Made by a program: the position numbers and the translations under genes. Shown here piece by piece: positions 15,756 to 22,708 of a DNA stretch of 22,708 bases. The first letter of the stretch is position 1; each line of letters starts with the position of its first letter. The notes under the pieces are model-generated. The model made no database searches and was not told where the DNA came from. It saw only the letters and a program-made list of their open reading frames with translations. Source of the DNA: Trichodesmium sp. MAG_R04 (lineage in GTDB: Bacteria > Cyanobacteriota > Cyanobacteriia > Cyanobacteriales > Microcoleaceae); the NCBI GenBank assembly GCA_023356515.1, contig JAKQYG010000009.1, positions 1-22,708 of the forward strand. The letters run 5' to 3'.

Positions 15756-15983
15756 AATTAGAAATAGTAATTATTTCGGATATTTAGTTTAGATCAGGTA
15801 ATAATCGATAAAACTTGACTAGACTTTATTCAGTATAGATATATATTTCTTGAGATGTTTCGTTTTACAATTTATATATTTACTTGAACTTATATTAAGC
15901 AATATATTGATGATTTTTTGTAGATAGTAGCTTAAAGATCAAAAATATGTGAGCTAAATTTTTATTCTAATGGGTCTCAAGCT

Positions 15984-16006
15984 TCGCCTTTTTAGGGCGA
16001 TTTTTT
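15984..16006 (+). terminator. Rho-independent terminator on the plus strand, orphan
   Basis: The stem TCGCC (15984-15988) pairs with GGCGA (15996-16000) around TTTTTAG, followed directly by six T (16001-16006). The form is convincing, but no plus-strand gene lies upstream: dnaX is divergent and starts at 15755. It could end a short RNA or act as a leader attenuator for the gene at 16120. Confidence 0.65.
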
Positions 16007-16119
16007 AGTTGATTTTTTTAAATAAATTATGTTATAATAGTAATATTTTGAAAACATTAATTATCTAATTTTTTAACTTAAACTCCTGTAGATTTATTGT
16101 TAAATTTTCTATATAACTT

Positions 16120-16938
16120 ATGTTAACACCTATTATTCTCGTGAAACCAAAGTTAGCCCAAGGCTCTCCAACTCAACAAGTAAATTTTCTAAAAGAAGAA
16201 TATATTTGGATGAGTTTATCTGGGTTACTGTTAGTATTGCTGATTATTTTCAACATATTTTACCAAAGAAAAACCAAACAATTGAATAAGAAACTTAATA
16301 TAGAGGTATTTAGAAATAAAGACCTCCAGCAAAAGTATAAATTAGCTTTAGCAACTATCGCTAAAATGGAAAAAAATCCTGACCTAATTCACTCTAGGGA
16401 ATTTAACTTAGATTACTTAAGAATGCGGATGGAAGAGGAAGTTTTCCACTTTGCAATTGTAAACCAAATTAAGGTAAAAATCAAACAGGAAATTAGTATT
16501 GTACTGCGCCCTACTCAAACTGCACCAGGAGAGAAAGGAAATTCAGGTGGGCGAAAAATTGACTCAACATTTGAGGTTGAATATGACACTGGAGAAATGG
16601 GTAAAGACTTGAGAAAAAGAGTATTATTTCGGGTATCAATTCAACTAACAAAGTTACCAACTCAGGCAAGTTCTCAGACTATTAATCAAATTATTGATTG
16701 TTTAGAAACCTATCTTAGTCCTAGTGATGACCATGATAATTGGACTCCTACTATTCAAGGTCGGATTGTGCGTATTGATTGGGATCAAAAGGCAAAACCA
16801 GTACCAATGTTAGTACTAAAACAATCTAATGAGGGAGTTTTATTTCGTACTCAGAGACCTAGGGCTAAAAAAGCTACTCTACCAACACCGAAATTCCCCA
16901 TATATAAAAAAAGTATCACTAAAGGAACAGGAAAATAA
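16120..16938 (+). CDS. Membrane-anchored hypothetical protein with coiled-coil-like linker
   Basis: This is a 272-residue protein I cannot assign. Residues 29-48 (IWMSLSGLLLVLLIIFNIFY) are one clear transmembrane helix followed by the basic QRKTKQLNKK, so the C-terminal part is probably cytoplasmic. A charged helical stretch (about 52-125) could form a coiled coil. A mixed domain (about 125-235, with FEVEYDTGEMGKDLRKRV and a W/D-rich GRIVRIDWDQKAKP) follows, and the tail is basic (RAKKATLPTPKF). No Shine-Dalgarno precedes the ATG, and the first about 15 residues could be part of a cleaved signal. It is divergent from dnaX, with an orphan terminator in its possible leader. Confidence 0.75.
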   Translation: MLTPIILVKPKLAQGSPTQQVNFLKEEYIWMSLSGLLLVLLIIFNIFYQRKTKQLNKKLNIEVFRNKDLQQKYKLALATIAKMEKNPDLIHSREFNLDYLRMRMEEEVFHFAIVNQIKVKIKQEISIVLRPTQTAPGEKGNSGGRKIDSTFEVEYDTGEMGKDLRKRVLFRVSIQLTKLPTQASSQTINQIIDCLETYLSPSDDHDNWTPTIQGRIVRIDWDQKAKPVPMLVLKQSNEGVLFRTQRPRAKKATLPTPKFPIYKKSITKGTGK

Positions 16939-17446
16939 TCTACAAAAGGTAATACTAAAAGTACACACCCTCAGAAATAATTACAGCAGTTTTTATGTCC
17001 GTCGACCAAAGTAAGGATGTTGCATGCAAAGTCCCTACAAGGTTTTGGTTATGGTGATGTAGTTCATCAATTTGAAAAGCGCTGTAAAACAGGAATCATA
17101 AAATTTCACCAAGAATTACCATTAAAGGGCTGTTCCAGAAACTAATTATTATAGTGCTATACTATTCATTTCCTTCCTGGTATTTAATTTTTTTGGTTAA
17201 TTTATTTGGCTAGACAGTCCGAAGTTGTTGGAATAACTATTGTTAGCTAAGGCTTTTAGCAATTTCAAGATTAGAAACTTTCTGCAAAGAAATATAGATG
17301 CTGTAAATTAATCCCTTTAAAACTTTGATTCAGATCAGCAAATCGTTTTTTAGAACAACTTTGCGCTCTCCAGTTCTCGACAATTTAGCTAGAATACTTA
17401 TAATTCAGGTAAAAAACTATGTTACCAATTTAGTGAGAGAATATCT
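16939..17446. other. Intergenic region with a dispersed repeat
   Basis: This 508-bp gap contains repeat copy 2 (17210-17269). A 42-codon ORF at 17017-17145 (MLHAKSLQGFGYGDVV...) has AAGG touching its ATG and no recognisable family, so it is not called. I see no clear terminator for the gene ending at 16938. Confidence 0.45.
17210..17269 (+). repeat. 60-bp dispersed repeat, copy 2
   Basis: The block begins CTAGACAGTCCGAAGTT and includes TAGCTAAGGCTTTTAGC. It is about 85% identical to the reverse complement of 5420-5479. It lies about 270 bp downstream of the preceding stop codon and in the same relative direction as copy 1 has to its own upstream gene. Confidence 0.75.
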
Positions 17447-17677
17447 ATGCAGTCCTTTCAAGAAAAATTGTCTGAAAATCCAAAAATTACAACCCCCAAT
17501 TGGAAAATTTCCTCCGATCTTGTCCTCTGCTTGGCCACTGGTCCAGTTTTAATAGCTCTGTTAGGTAATAAAGCTATTAATGAGTTGTTATTAGAGGTTG
17601 GCCTGTATAGTGAGGAAGTATTTCGTGGCGATCGCCTACCAATCCTAAATTTTCCCCAAAATCCATCAAACCTATAA
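17447..17677 (+). CDS. Small conserved cyanobacterial protein, 76 residues
   Basis: The frame reads MQSFQEKLSENPK, then a hydrophobic helix (about 23-41, SDLVLCLATGPVLIALLGN), then LGxxSEEVFRGDRLP-like sequence at about 52-66 (GLYSEEVFRGDRLPILNFP). The SEE-FRGDRLP block is one I recall from small uncharacterised cyanobacterial proteins, which is the main reason to prefer this frame over an overlapping one at 17325-17552. It has one membrane-spanning or amphipathic segment and unknown function. The Shine-Dalgarno is weak (GAGAG before TATCTATG). ppc starts 163 bp downstream in the same direction. Confidence 0.7.
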   Translation: MQSFQEKLSENPKITTPNWKISSDLVLCLATGPVLIALLGNKAINELLLEVGLYSEEVFRGDRLPILNFPQNPSNL

Positions 17678-17840
17678 TTTTATTTCATCTTAGAATCTTG
17701 GTCAAGGCTAATTTTTTTTGAGCTGAAGCAAACCATAATAATTAGGATCTGCTCAAAAAGATGAGCACCAGAGTATCATAATACAGGGTATTAAAAAATA
17801 CATTTTTTTTGATATTATCAATTAAGGAGAAACAGCCAAT

Positions 17841-20800
17841 ATGAGTTCACTACTACAGTCAGAAGAAACAAACCTAGAACCAGGATTCAAAAATGGTAAA
17901 ATGACAACTTCAGATCAGTTTCTGCATGATCGAATCAAAATAGTTGAAAATTTATGGGAGTCAGTGCTAATACAAGAGTGTGGCCAAGACTTGGTAGATA
18001 GACTCCAGAAGATGCGCTCAGTTCATTCCCCAGAAGGACAAGCTTCTAACTTTATAGGTTCAGAAATTGAAAAACTGATTGAACAACTAGAACTAAAAGA
18101 TGCAATTCGGGCAGCTCGAGCTTTTGCCTTATATTTTCAGTTGATCAATATTGTGGAACAACATTATGAACAAAAAATTCAACAACTAGCTTACTCTGAT
18201 AACAATAGTTCAGGAAAACTAATCTTTAAAGATGATATAGCGAAAGATAGTGACACCTCTTTGTCAGAGGTTGAGAATATGCCAGTGCCTAAGAAAGCCA
18301 AACCCCAAAGAGAGGGTACATTTCATTATTTATTTCCCCTCCTACAAACTCTCAATGTACCATCCCAGTTAATTCAACGATTAATTGACAACTTAGACAT
18401 CTGTTTAGTATTTACAGCACACCCAACAGAAATTGTTCGTAGTACAATTAGAACAAAACAGAGACGCATTGCTAAAATTCTTGAACAGCTCGATCAAGTA
18501 GATGAAAACTTTTTAGTATCACAGGAACAAGAAAATTCTTTAGTTTCATCCTGGAAAACGGAGTCTTTTAAAAAACAGTTAGCAGAAGAAATTTTTTTGT
18601 GGTGGCGTACAGATGAATTACATCAATTTAAACCTACTGTATTAGATGAAGTAGAAACTACTCTTCATTATTTTAACGAAGTTCTATTTGATGCTACTCC
18701 CCAACTATATCGTAGGTTTAAGCAAGCCTTATATAATTCTTTCCCCTATCTGAAACCACCAAGTTACAATTTTTGTAAGTTTGGATCCTGGGTAGGAGCT
18801 GACCGTGATGGAAATCCTTTTTGCACACCAGTGGTGACTTGGCAAACTGCTTCCTATCAACGCCATGTAGTATTAGAGAAGTATATTAATGCTGTTGAAC
18901 GCCTAAAACAACTTTTGAGCTTATCTCTACATTGGAGTGATGTATTACCAGAATTATTAGATTCTCTAGATCGTGACCATGTGAAGATGTCAGAGGTATA
19001 CGATCAATGGGCAATTCGCTATCGGCAAGAACCTTATCGCTTGAAGTTGTCTTATGTGAAAAAGCGTTTAGAAAATACTCGCGATCGCAACTGGCGTTTA
19101 TATAATGGTGATAAAATTCAAATAGAAAAAGAAATTCTCTCTCCACGTCGAGAAATAACAGGTATCTATCAGTCTAGTGCTGATTTTTTAGCTGAATTAC
19201 AACTAATTCAGCGAAACCTTGAAGAAACTGGTCTAAGCTGTAGTGACTTGGAAGATCTGATCTCTCAGGTAGAAATTTTTGGCTTTAATTTAGCACGACT
19301 AGATATCCGTCAGGAGTCTTCTGTCCATGAAGCAGCGATACAGGAGATTACTGAATATTTACAAATTCTGCCTAAACCTTATATGGAAATGTCGGAAGCA
19401 GAGCGGACTAAGTGGTTGTCAACAGAGTTACCTACTCGTCGCCCCTTAATTCCCACAGAGTTACCTTTTTCTGAGAAAACCTGCGAAGTCATTAAAACTT
19501 TCCAAATGCTGCGACAACTACAAATAGAGTTTGGTCAAGAAATTTGCCAAACCTATATTATTAGTATGAGTAGGGATGTTAGCGATATATTAGAAGTATT
19601 GTTGTTTGCTCAAGAAGCAGGACTCTATGATCCGGCAACTGGTAAGAGTAGCATTCTGGTGGTTCCTTTGTTTGAGACAGTGGAAGACTTGAGAGATGCT
19701 CCCAGGGTAATGCGCGATTTATTTGAGTTGCCCCTATATCGTGCTGCACTTGCTGGAGGGTATGATAAATTACCAAAAGAGCAAATTAATTATGAAGATG
19801 AATTAGACACTCCTTATTTGCAAGAAGTGATGTTGGGTTACTCAGATAGTAATAAAGATTCTGGGTTCTTAAGTAGTAACTGGGAAATTCATAAGGCTCA
19901 AAAGGCTTTACACAAAATAGGTGAGGAATATGGTATTGCTTTACGCATCTTTCATGGACGTGGTGGTTCTGTAGGACGCGGTGGCGGTCCAGCTTATAAA
20001 GCTATTTTGGCTCAACCTGGTAAAAGTATTAGTGGCCGGATTAAGATTACTGAACAAGGAGAGGTACTAGCCTCTAAATATTCTCTGCCTCAATTAGCAA
20101 TGTTTAACTTGGAAAATGTTACTACTGCAGTAATTGAAGCTAGTTTGCTACATACAGGGTTTGATGAAATTGAATCCTGGAATCAGATCATGGAGGAGTT
20201 TGCAGTGCGATCGCGGACTCATTACCGAAATCTGATTTATGAACAACAGGATTTAGTAGAATTCTTCTATCAAGTTACACCAATTCAGGAAATTAGTCAA
20301 CTACAAATTAGTTCTCGTCCAGCTCGGCGGAAAAATGATAAGAAGAAAACAATTTCTGGTTTACGGGCAATTCCTTGGGTATTTAGTTGGACTCAAAGTC
20401 GCTTCCTCTTACCTGCTTGGTATGGGGTTGGAACTGCTTTACAAGAATTTGTCGAACAAGAACCAGAAGAACACCTGAAAATTTTGCAATATTTTTATTC
20501 CAAGTGGCCTTTCTTTACTACTGTAATTTCCAAGGTAGAAATGACTTTAGCTAAGGTAGATTTGCAAATTGCTTATTATTATGTACGAGAGTTATCTAAA
20601 CCAGAATATCGGGAACGCTTTGAAAAGTTGTTTGATCAAATTGCTGCTGAGTATCACCTGACACGGAATTTAGTATTACAAATTTCTCGTCATCAACGAC
20701 CTTTGGATGGAGAACCGGACTTACAACGTTCTGTACAATTGCGGAATGCGACTATTATTCCTCTAGGTATGTTGCAGGTAGCTTTGCTGAAGCGTCTGCG

Positions 20801-20918
20801 TCAGCATGATACGAAAACACCTGGTGTAATTCATTCTCGTTATAGTAAGAGTGAGTTATTGCGTGGTGCTTTGTTGACTCTTAATGGTATCGCTGCTGGT
20901 ATGCGAAATACTGGTTAA
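17841..20918 (+). CDS. ppc: Phosphoenolpyruvate carboxylase
   Basis: It catalyses PEP + bicarbonate to oxaloacetate + phosphate, the anaplerotic carbon-fixing step that feeds the tricarboxylic acid cycle and amino-acid synthesis in the cytosol. FTAHPTEIVRST contains catalytic His194. Other landmarks are GSWVGADRDGNPF, VPLFETVEDL, MLGYSDSNKDSGF, and FHGRGGSVGRGGGP with His705, Arg707 and Arg713. The C-terminus ends MRNTG, within the usual (Q/R)NTG ending. At 1025 residues it is cyanobacterial length. The N-terminus lacks the phosphorylatable serine motif of plant enzymes. A hydrophilic insert lies near residues 115-155. AAGGAG (17824-17829) is 11 bases before the ATG. An inverted pair TTTTTGAGC (17715-17723) and GCTCAAAAA (17751-17759) upstream could fold in the leader. 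All key residues are intact. Confidence 0.98.
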   Translation: MSSLLQSEETNLEPGFKNGKMTTSDQFLHDRIKIVENLWESVLIQECGQDLVDRLQKMRSVHSPEGQASNFIGSEIEKLIEQLELKDAIRAARAFALYFQLINIVEQHYEQKIQQLAYSDNNSSGKLIFKDDIAKDSDTSLSEVENMPVPKKAKPQREGTFHYLFPLLQTLNVPSQLIQRLIDNLDICLVFTAHPTEIVRSTIRTKQRRIAKILEQLDQVDENFLVSQEQENSLVSSWKTESFKKQLAEEIFLWWRTDELHQFKPTVLDEVETTLHYFNEVLFDATPQLYRRFKQALYNSFPYLKPPSYNFCKFGSWVGADRDGNPFCTPVVTWQTASYQRHVVLEKYINAVERLKQLLSLSLHWSDVLPELLDSLDRDHVKMSEVYDQWAIRYRQEPYRLKLSYVKKRLENTRDRNWRLYNGDKIQIEKEILSPRREITGIYQSSADFLAELQLIQRNLEETGLSCSDLEDLISQVEIFGFNLARLDIRQESSVHEAAIQEITEYLQILPKPYMEMSEAERTKWLSTELPTRRPLIPTELPFSEKTCEVIKTFQMLRQLQIEFGQEICQTYIISMSRDVSDILEVLLFAQEAGLYDPATGKSSILVVPLFETVEDLRDAPRVMRDLFELPLYRAALAGGYDKLPKEQINYEDELDTPYLQEVMLGYSDSNKDSGFLSSNWEIHKAQKALHKIGEEYGIALRIFHGRGGSVGRGGGPAYKAILAQPGKSISGRIKITEQGEVLASKYSLPQLAMFNLENVTTAVIEASLLHTGFDEIESWNQIMEEFAVRSRTHYRNLIYEQQDLVEFFYQVTPIQEISQLQISSRPARRKNDKKKTISGLRAIPWVFSWTQSRFLLPAWYGVGTALQEFVEQEPEEHLKILQYFYSKWPFFTTVISKVEMTLAKVDLQIAYYYVRELSKPEYRERFEKLFDQIAAEYHLTRNLVLQISRHQRPLDGEPDLQRSVQLRNATIIPLGMLQVALLKRLRQHDTKTPGVIHSRYSKSELLRGALLTLNGIAAGMRNTG

Positions 20919-20961
20919 TAGTTGTAGAAGCAGGGTTTGATAAGAAAGTCTTTTCAAGAGG

Positions 20962-21007
20962 AGCAGAAATAGAGGTAGTCGGATATATTTGTTCCTTAAT
21001 TTCTGCT
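20962..21007. terminator. Inverted repeat between convergent genes, possible bidirectional terminator
   Basis: AGCAGAAAT (20962-20970) and ATTTCTGCT (20999-21007) pair perfectly over 9 bp around a 28-base loop. They lie between the stop codons of ppc (plus) and the serine-hydrolase-like gene (minus). The position suits shared termination, but the loop is long and no strong T-run follows, so this is tentative. Confidence 0.35.
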
Positions 21008-21026
21008 TTCTACTTACCTTATGACT

Positions 21027-22151
21027 TCATGAACCCAGTTTATCTGTTACTAAAAGTCTGAGAATTTCTGTGACTTCTGTTGCCATCCGAGCATCTATTT
21101 CTATTGCTTCTTGATCAAAATCTCCTAATGCTCTTGCACCTCGTAAGGTCATAGCTATGGATCTAACTTTTCTCTGATATTCAAATTGAGCAAAACAAGT
21201 ATAAGTAAGTTCTGTACGCCGACGACTGCTACTATATCCAAAACCCAATTTAGATAAAATAACAGGAAATTTAATACTATTTTGAATTCCTAATTTTTCT
21301 AGGGCTACATCTACATAACGAGCAGTGTCTTTACCAGCATTTATAATTAAAGGTTGCAAATTTTCCCAAGACATTCCTGGCAGTTTAGCTGGTTCTGGTA
21401 AATGATAATGCCACCCTACCATTGATATTATTCTGGTTAGATCGTAACTTGTAACAGTATTTTCTCCTGTTTGGTCTTCTCGCTTTTTACTCTCTGATAC
21501 AGCACGTAATAAAACTTGATTATCTTGTACAATTTCAGGGGATAGAATAAATGGATCTTCACCATATAAACCTTGAAATTCTGTATAATTATTACCTGTA
21601 ATTTCCTTCAACCATAATTCTAAACCAACATAAGTTTGGAAGCATTTAAACATTGCAGATAAAGCATTAGAACTACCTACCTTTTTTCCATAAGTCATTA
21701 CATCTTCTACGGCTTTATTAAAGCTTATATTTTTGTCATCCCCTCGAATTTTACAGGTATTAATATCAGTATTAAGAGAACAGATTACATTTAAAATTGC
21801 AATGAGTTTAGTAGAACTCCAATACTGACATTTATCCAGAGAGTTTCTACCTAACCAACGAGATTTAAATAGTCCCCCAGTATTACCAGCGACGCAAATA
21901 CAAGCTTCTTTAATATCAGGATGAATAAAGTTAAGTGCTTGTTCATCAATTTCTGGAAATTCACCAAGAAGGGGAAAAGGGTTGGTTGTTGGAATGGTTA
22001 AACCAGATAGGATTTTTAAATGTTCTGGATAATTTTCTACCTGGTTTTGATAGGGAGAATTTTTAATGCCTTTATCTAGAACGGCTAGCTTATAACTATT
22101 AAAACCAGTTTCAGCTTTTAAGAAGTCCTTGTAAATTTTTTCTCTATTCAT
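21027..22151 (-). CDS. Serine beta-lactamase/PBP-superfamily-like hypothetical hydrolase
   Basis: This is a 374-residue protein without a visible signal peptide. Two motifs suggest the penicillin-binding/beta-lactamase fold: SSTK (112-115, an SxxK tetrad after RNSLDKCQYW) and SSN (160-162, an SxN motif) at the usual spacing of about 45-50 residues. A third KTG-like element might be the RRT within SSRRRTELTY. The family placement is inference from motif order only. With no export signal, a cell-wall role would need a non-classical route, and a cytoplasmic esterase or regulatory role is equally possible. No good Shine-Dalgarno precedes the ATG at 22151. It converges on ppc. The broken membrane gene at 22347 lies upstream on the same strand. 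Confidence 0.6.
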   Translation of the reverse strand: MNREKIYKDFLKAETGFNSYKLAVLDKGIKNSPYQNQVENYPEHLKILSGLTIPTTNPFPLLGEFPEIDEQALNFIHPDIKEACICVAGNTGGLFKSRWLGRNSLDKCQYWSSTKLIAILNVICSLNTDINTCKIRGDDKNISFNKAVEDVMTYGKKVGSSNALSAMFKCFQTYVGLELWLKEITGNNYTEFQGLYGEDPFILSPEIVQDNQVLLRAVSESKKREDQTGENTVTSYDLTRIISMVGWHYHLPEPAKLPGMSWENLQPLIINAGKDTARYVDVALEKLGIQNSIKFPVILSKLGFGYSSSRRRTELTYTCFAQFEYQRKVRSIAMTLRGARALGDFDQEAIEIDARMATEVTEILRLLVTDKLGS

Positions 22152-22346
22152 TGTCGTTTGTTGGGGTTGCTTTATGCGTTGCCACAGAACAAAATATTGC
22201 TATAGATTTTACCCCATATTGTTGCAGTTATGAGGGATATTCTTGTAACAAACCTAATAATTCAGATTTTTTCATGGTATTATCTAGATTATGATCGCTA
22301 CCGTAATTAAGTCTGTATTTTTAAGATTCATTCCGGGGATTTTAGC

Positions 22347-22708
22347 TTATTTAATTAGTCCGAAATTACCACCTATTACACAGCCAAATAAAAACCATGC
22401 TCCTACGGGATTATTGATGCCAATAAATCTAAATAAAGATGATATGAAGTCAATAGTAATTATAATCCAGGAGCGTAACTGTGCGATTATTGCTATGAAT
22501 ATCCAGGACATAAATAGACAAGCAAGGCAGACTAGAGCACAGATAATTAATAATTTCCAATACTTTTTTTGCCATTCATAGATTTTTTTTTCGAGGTTCT
22601 AAAGCTTCTGCTTTGATAAGGTTAGGGACGATTTTTCTGGTATAGTCTCCAGAAGAAAATTGCTCCTATTAAAATTATTAGTAGGTTAGCACAAACAAGT
22701 TGTAAGGG
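22347..22708 (-). pseudogene. Small membrane protein gene broken by two frameshifts, 5' end outside the window
   Basis: Three consecutive minus-strand frames join into one plausible membrane protein. The first, from the window edge, is hydrophobic (LVCANLLIILIGAIFFWRLY) and ends QKNRP followed by a stop. The second continues NLIKAEALEPRKK. The third, from the A9 run (T9 at 22583-22591), reads IYEWQKKYWKLL, then ICALVCLACLFMSWIFIAII and a final GCVIGGNFGLIK before TAA at 22349-22347. Removing one C from a CCC run and one A from the A9 run would restore a single frame of about 120 codons with three or four membrane helices. Either the gene is decayed or the sequence has homopolymer errors. Function unknown. 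Confidence 0.5.

Noticed and set aside
17017..17145. 42-codon ORF MLHAKSLQGFGYGDVV...
   Set aside because: No usable ribosome site or recognised family, although its composition is not obviously random.
22291..22581. 96-codon plus-strand ORF
   Set aside because: The minus strand over the same bases encodes a more coherent hydrophobic protein, so the plus ORF is taken as its shadow.

Overview
The window looks like chromosomal DNA of a filamentous, low-GC cyanobacterium, most likely of the Trichodesmium/Okeania type. Eight perfect copies of the cyanobacterial palindrome GCGATCGC (HIP1) occur, at 935, 2342, 7269, 8509, 14983, 17628, 19081 and 20207. Coding DNA is AT-rich, intergenic spaces are long, and miniature transposons and transposase relics are common. 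The gene set (PEP carboxylase, long zinc-free S14, methylglyoxal synthase-like/lipid kinase fusion, several cyanobacterium-type hypothetical proteins) agrees. The genus is inference.

Layout. 1-235: start of a minus-strand membrane-anchored protein leaving the window. 920-3362: plus-strand housekeeping block of site-2 protease rseP, endonuclease III nth and ribosomal protein S14 rpsN. 3900-7700: accessory island with a plus-strand medium-chain dehydrogenase (4022-5068) facing a minus-strand Gfo/Idh/MocA oxidoreductase (5522-6592). The dehydrogenase is clearly richer in GC than its surroundings. Around the pair are a C-terminal relic of an IS4-type transposase, four MITEs, a TnpB C-terminal relic and a second, internally deleted IS4-type relic. 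7776-10168: a two-domain MGS-like/diacylglycerol-kinase-like protein and a secreted or anchored hypothetical protein, both minus. 10608-13182: an ABC exporter half-transporter starting at TTG and a 144-residue hypothetical protein. 13725-15755: dnaX (minus, GTG start). 16120-17677: a membrane-anchored hypothetical protein and a 76-residue protein. 17841-20918: ppc. 21027-22151: a serine-hydrolase-like protein (minus). 22347-22708: a membrane protein gene broken by two homopolymer shifts.

How the genes relate. The core genes serve protein quality control, DNA repair, translation, replication and carbon fixation (anaplerotic PEP carboxylation). They do not form one pathway. The oxidoreductase pair is the only group whose context suggests a shared, possibly acquired, sugar or polyol redox role.

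I found no defence system, CRISPR array, biosynthetic cluster, tRNA or rRNA. The best leads are an active-looking MITE family with 5-bp target duplications, two in-frame slippery heptamers in dnaX, a catalytic His-to-Tyr change in the MGS-like domain, an orphan plus-strand terminator upstream of dnaX, and a nested cruciform element.
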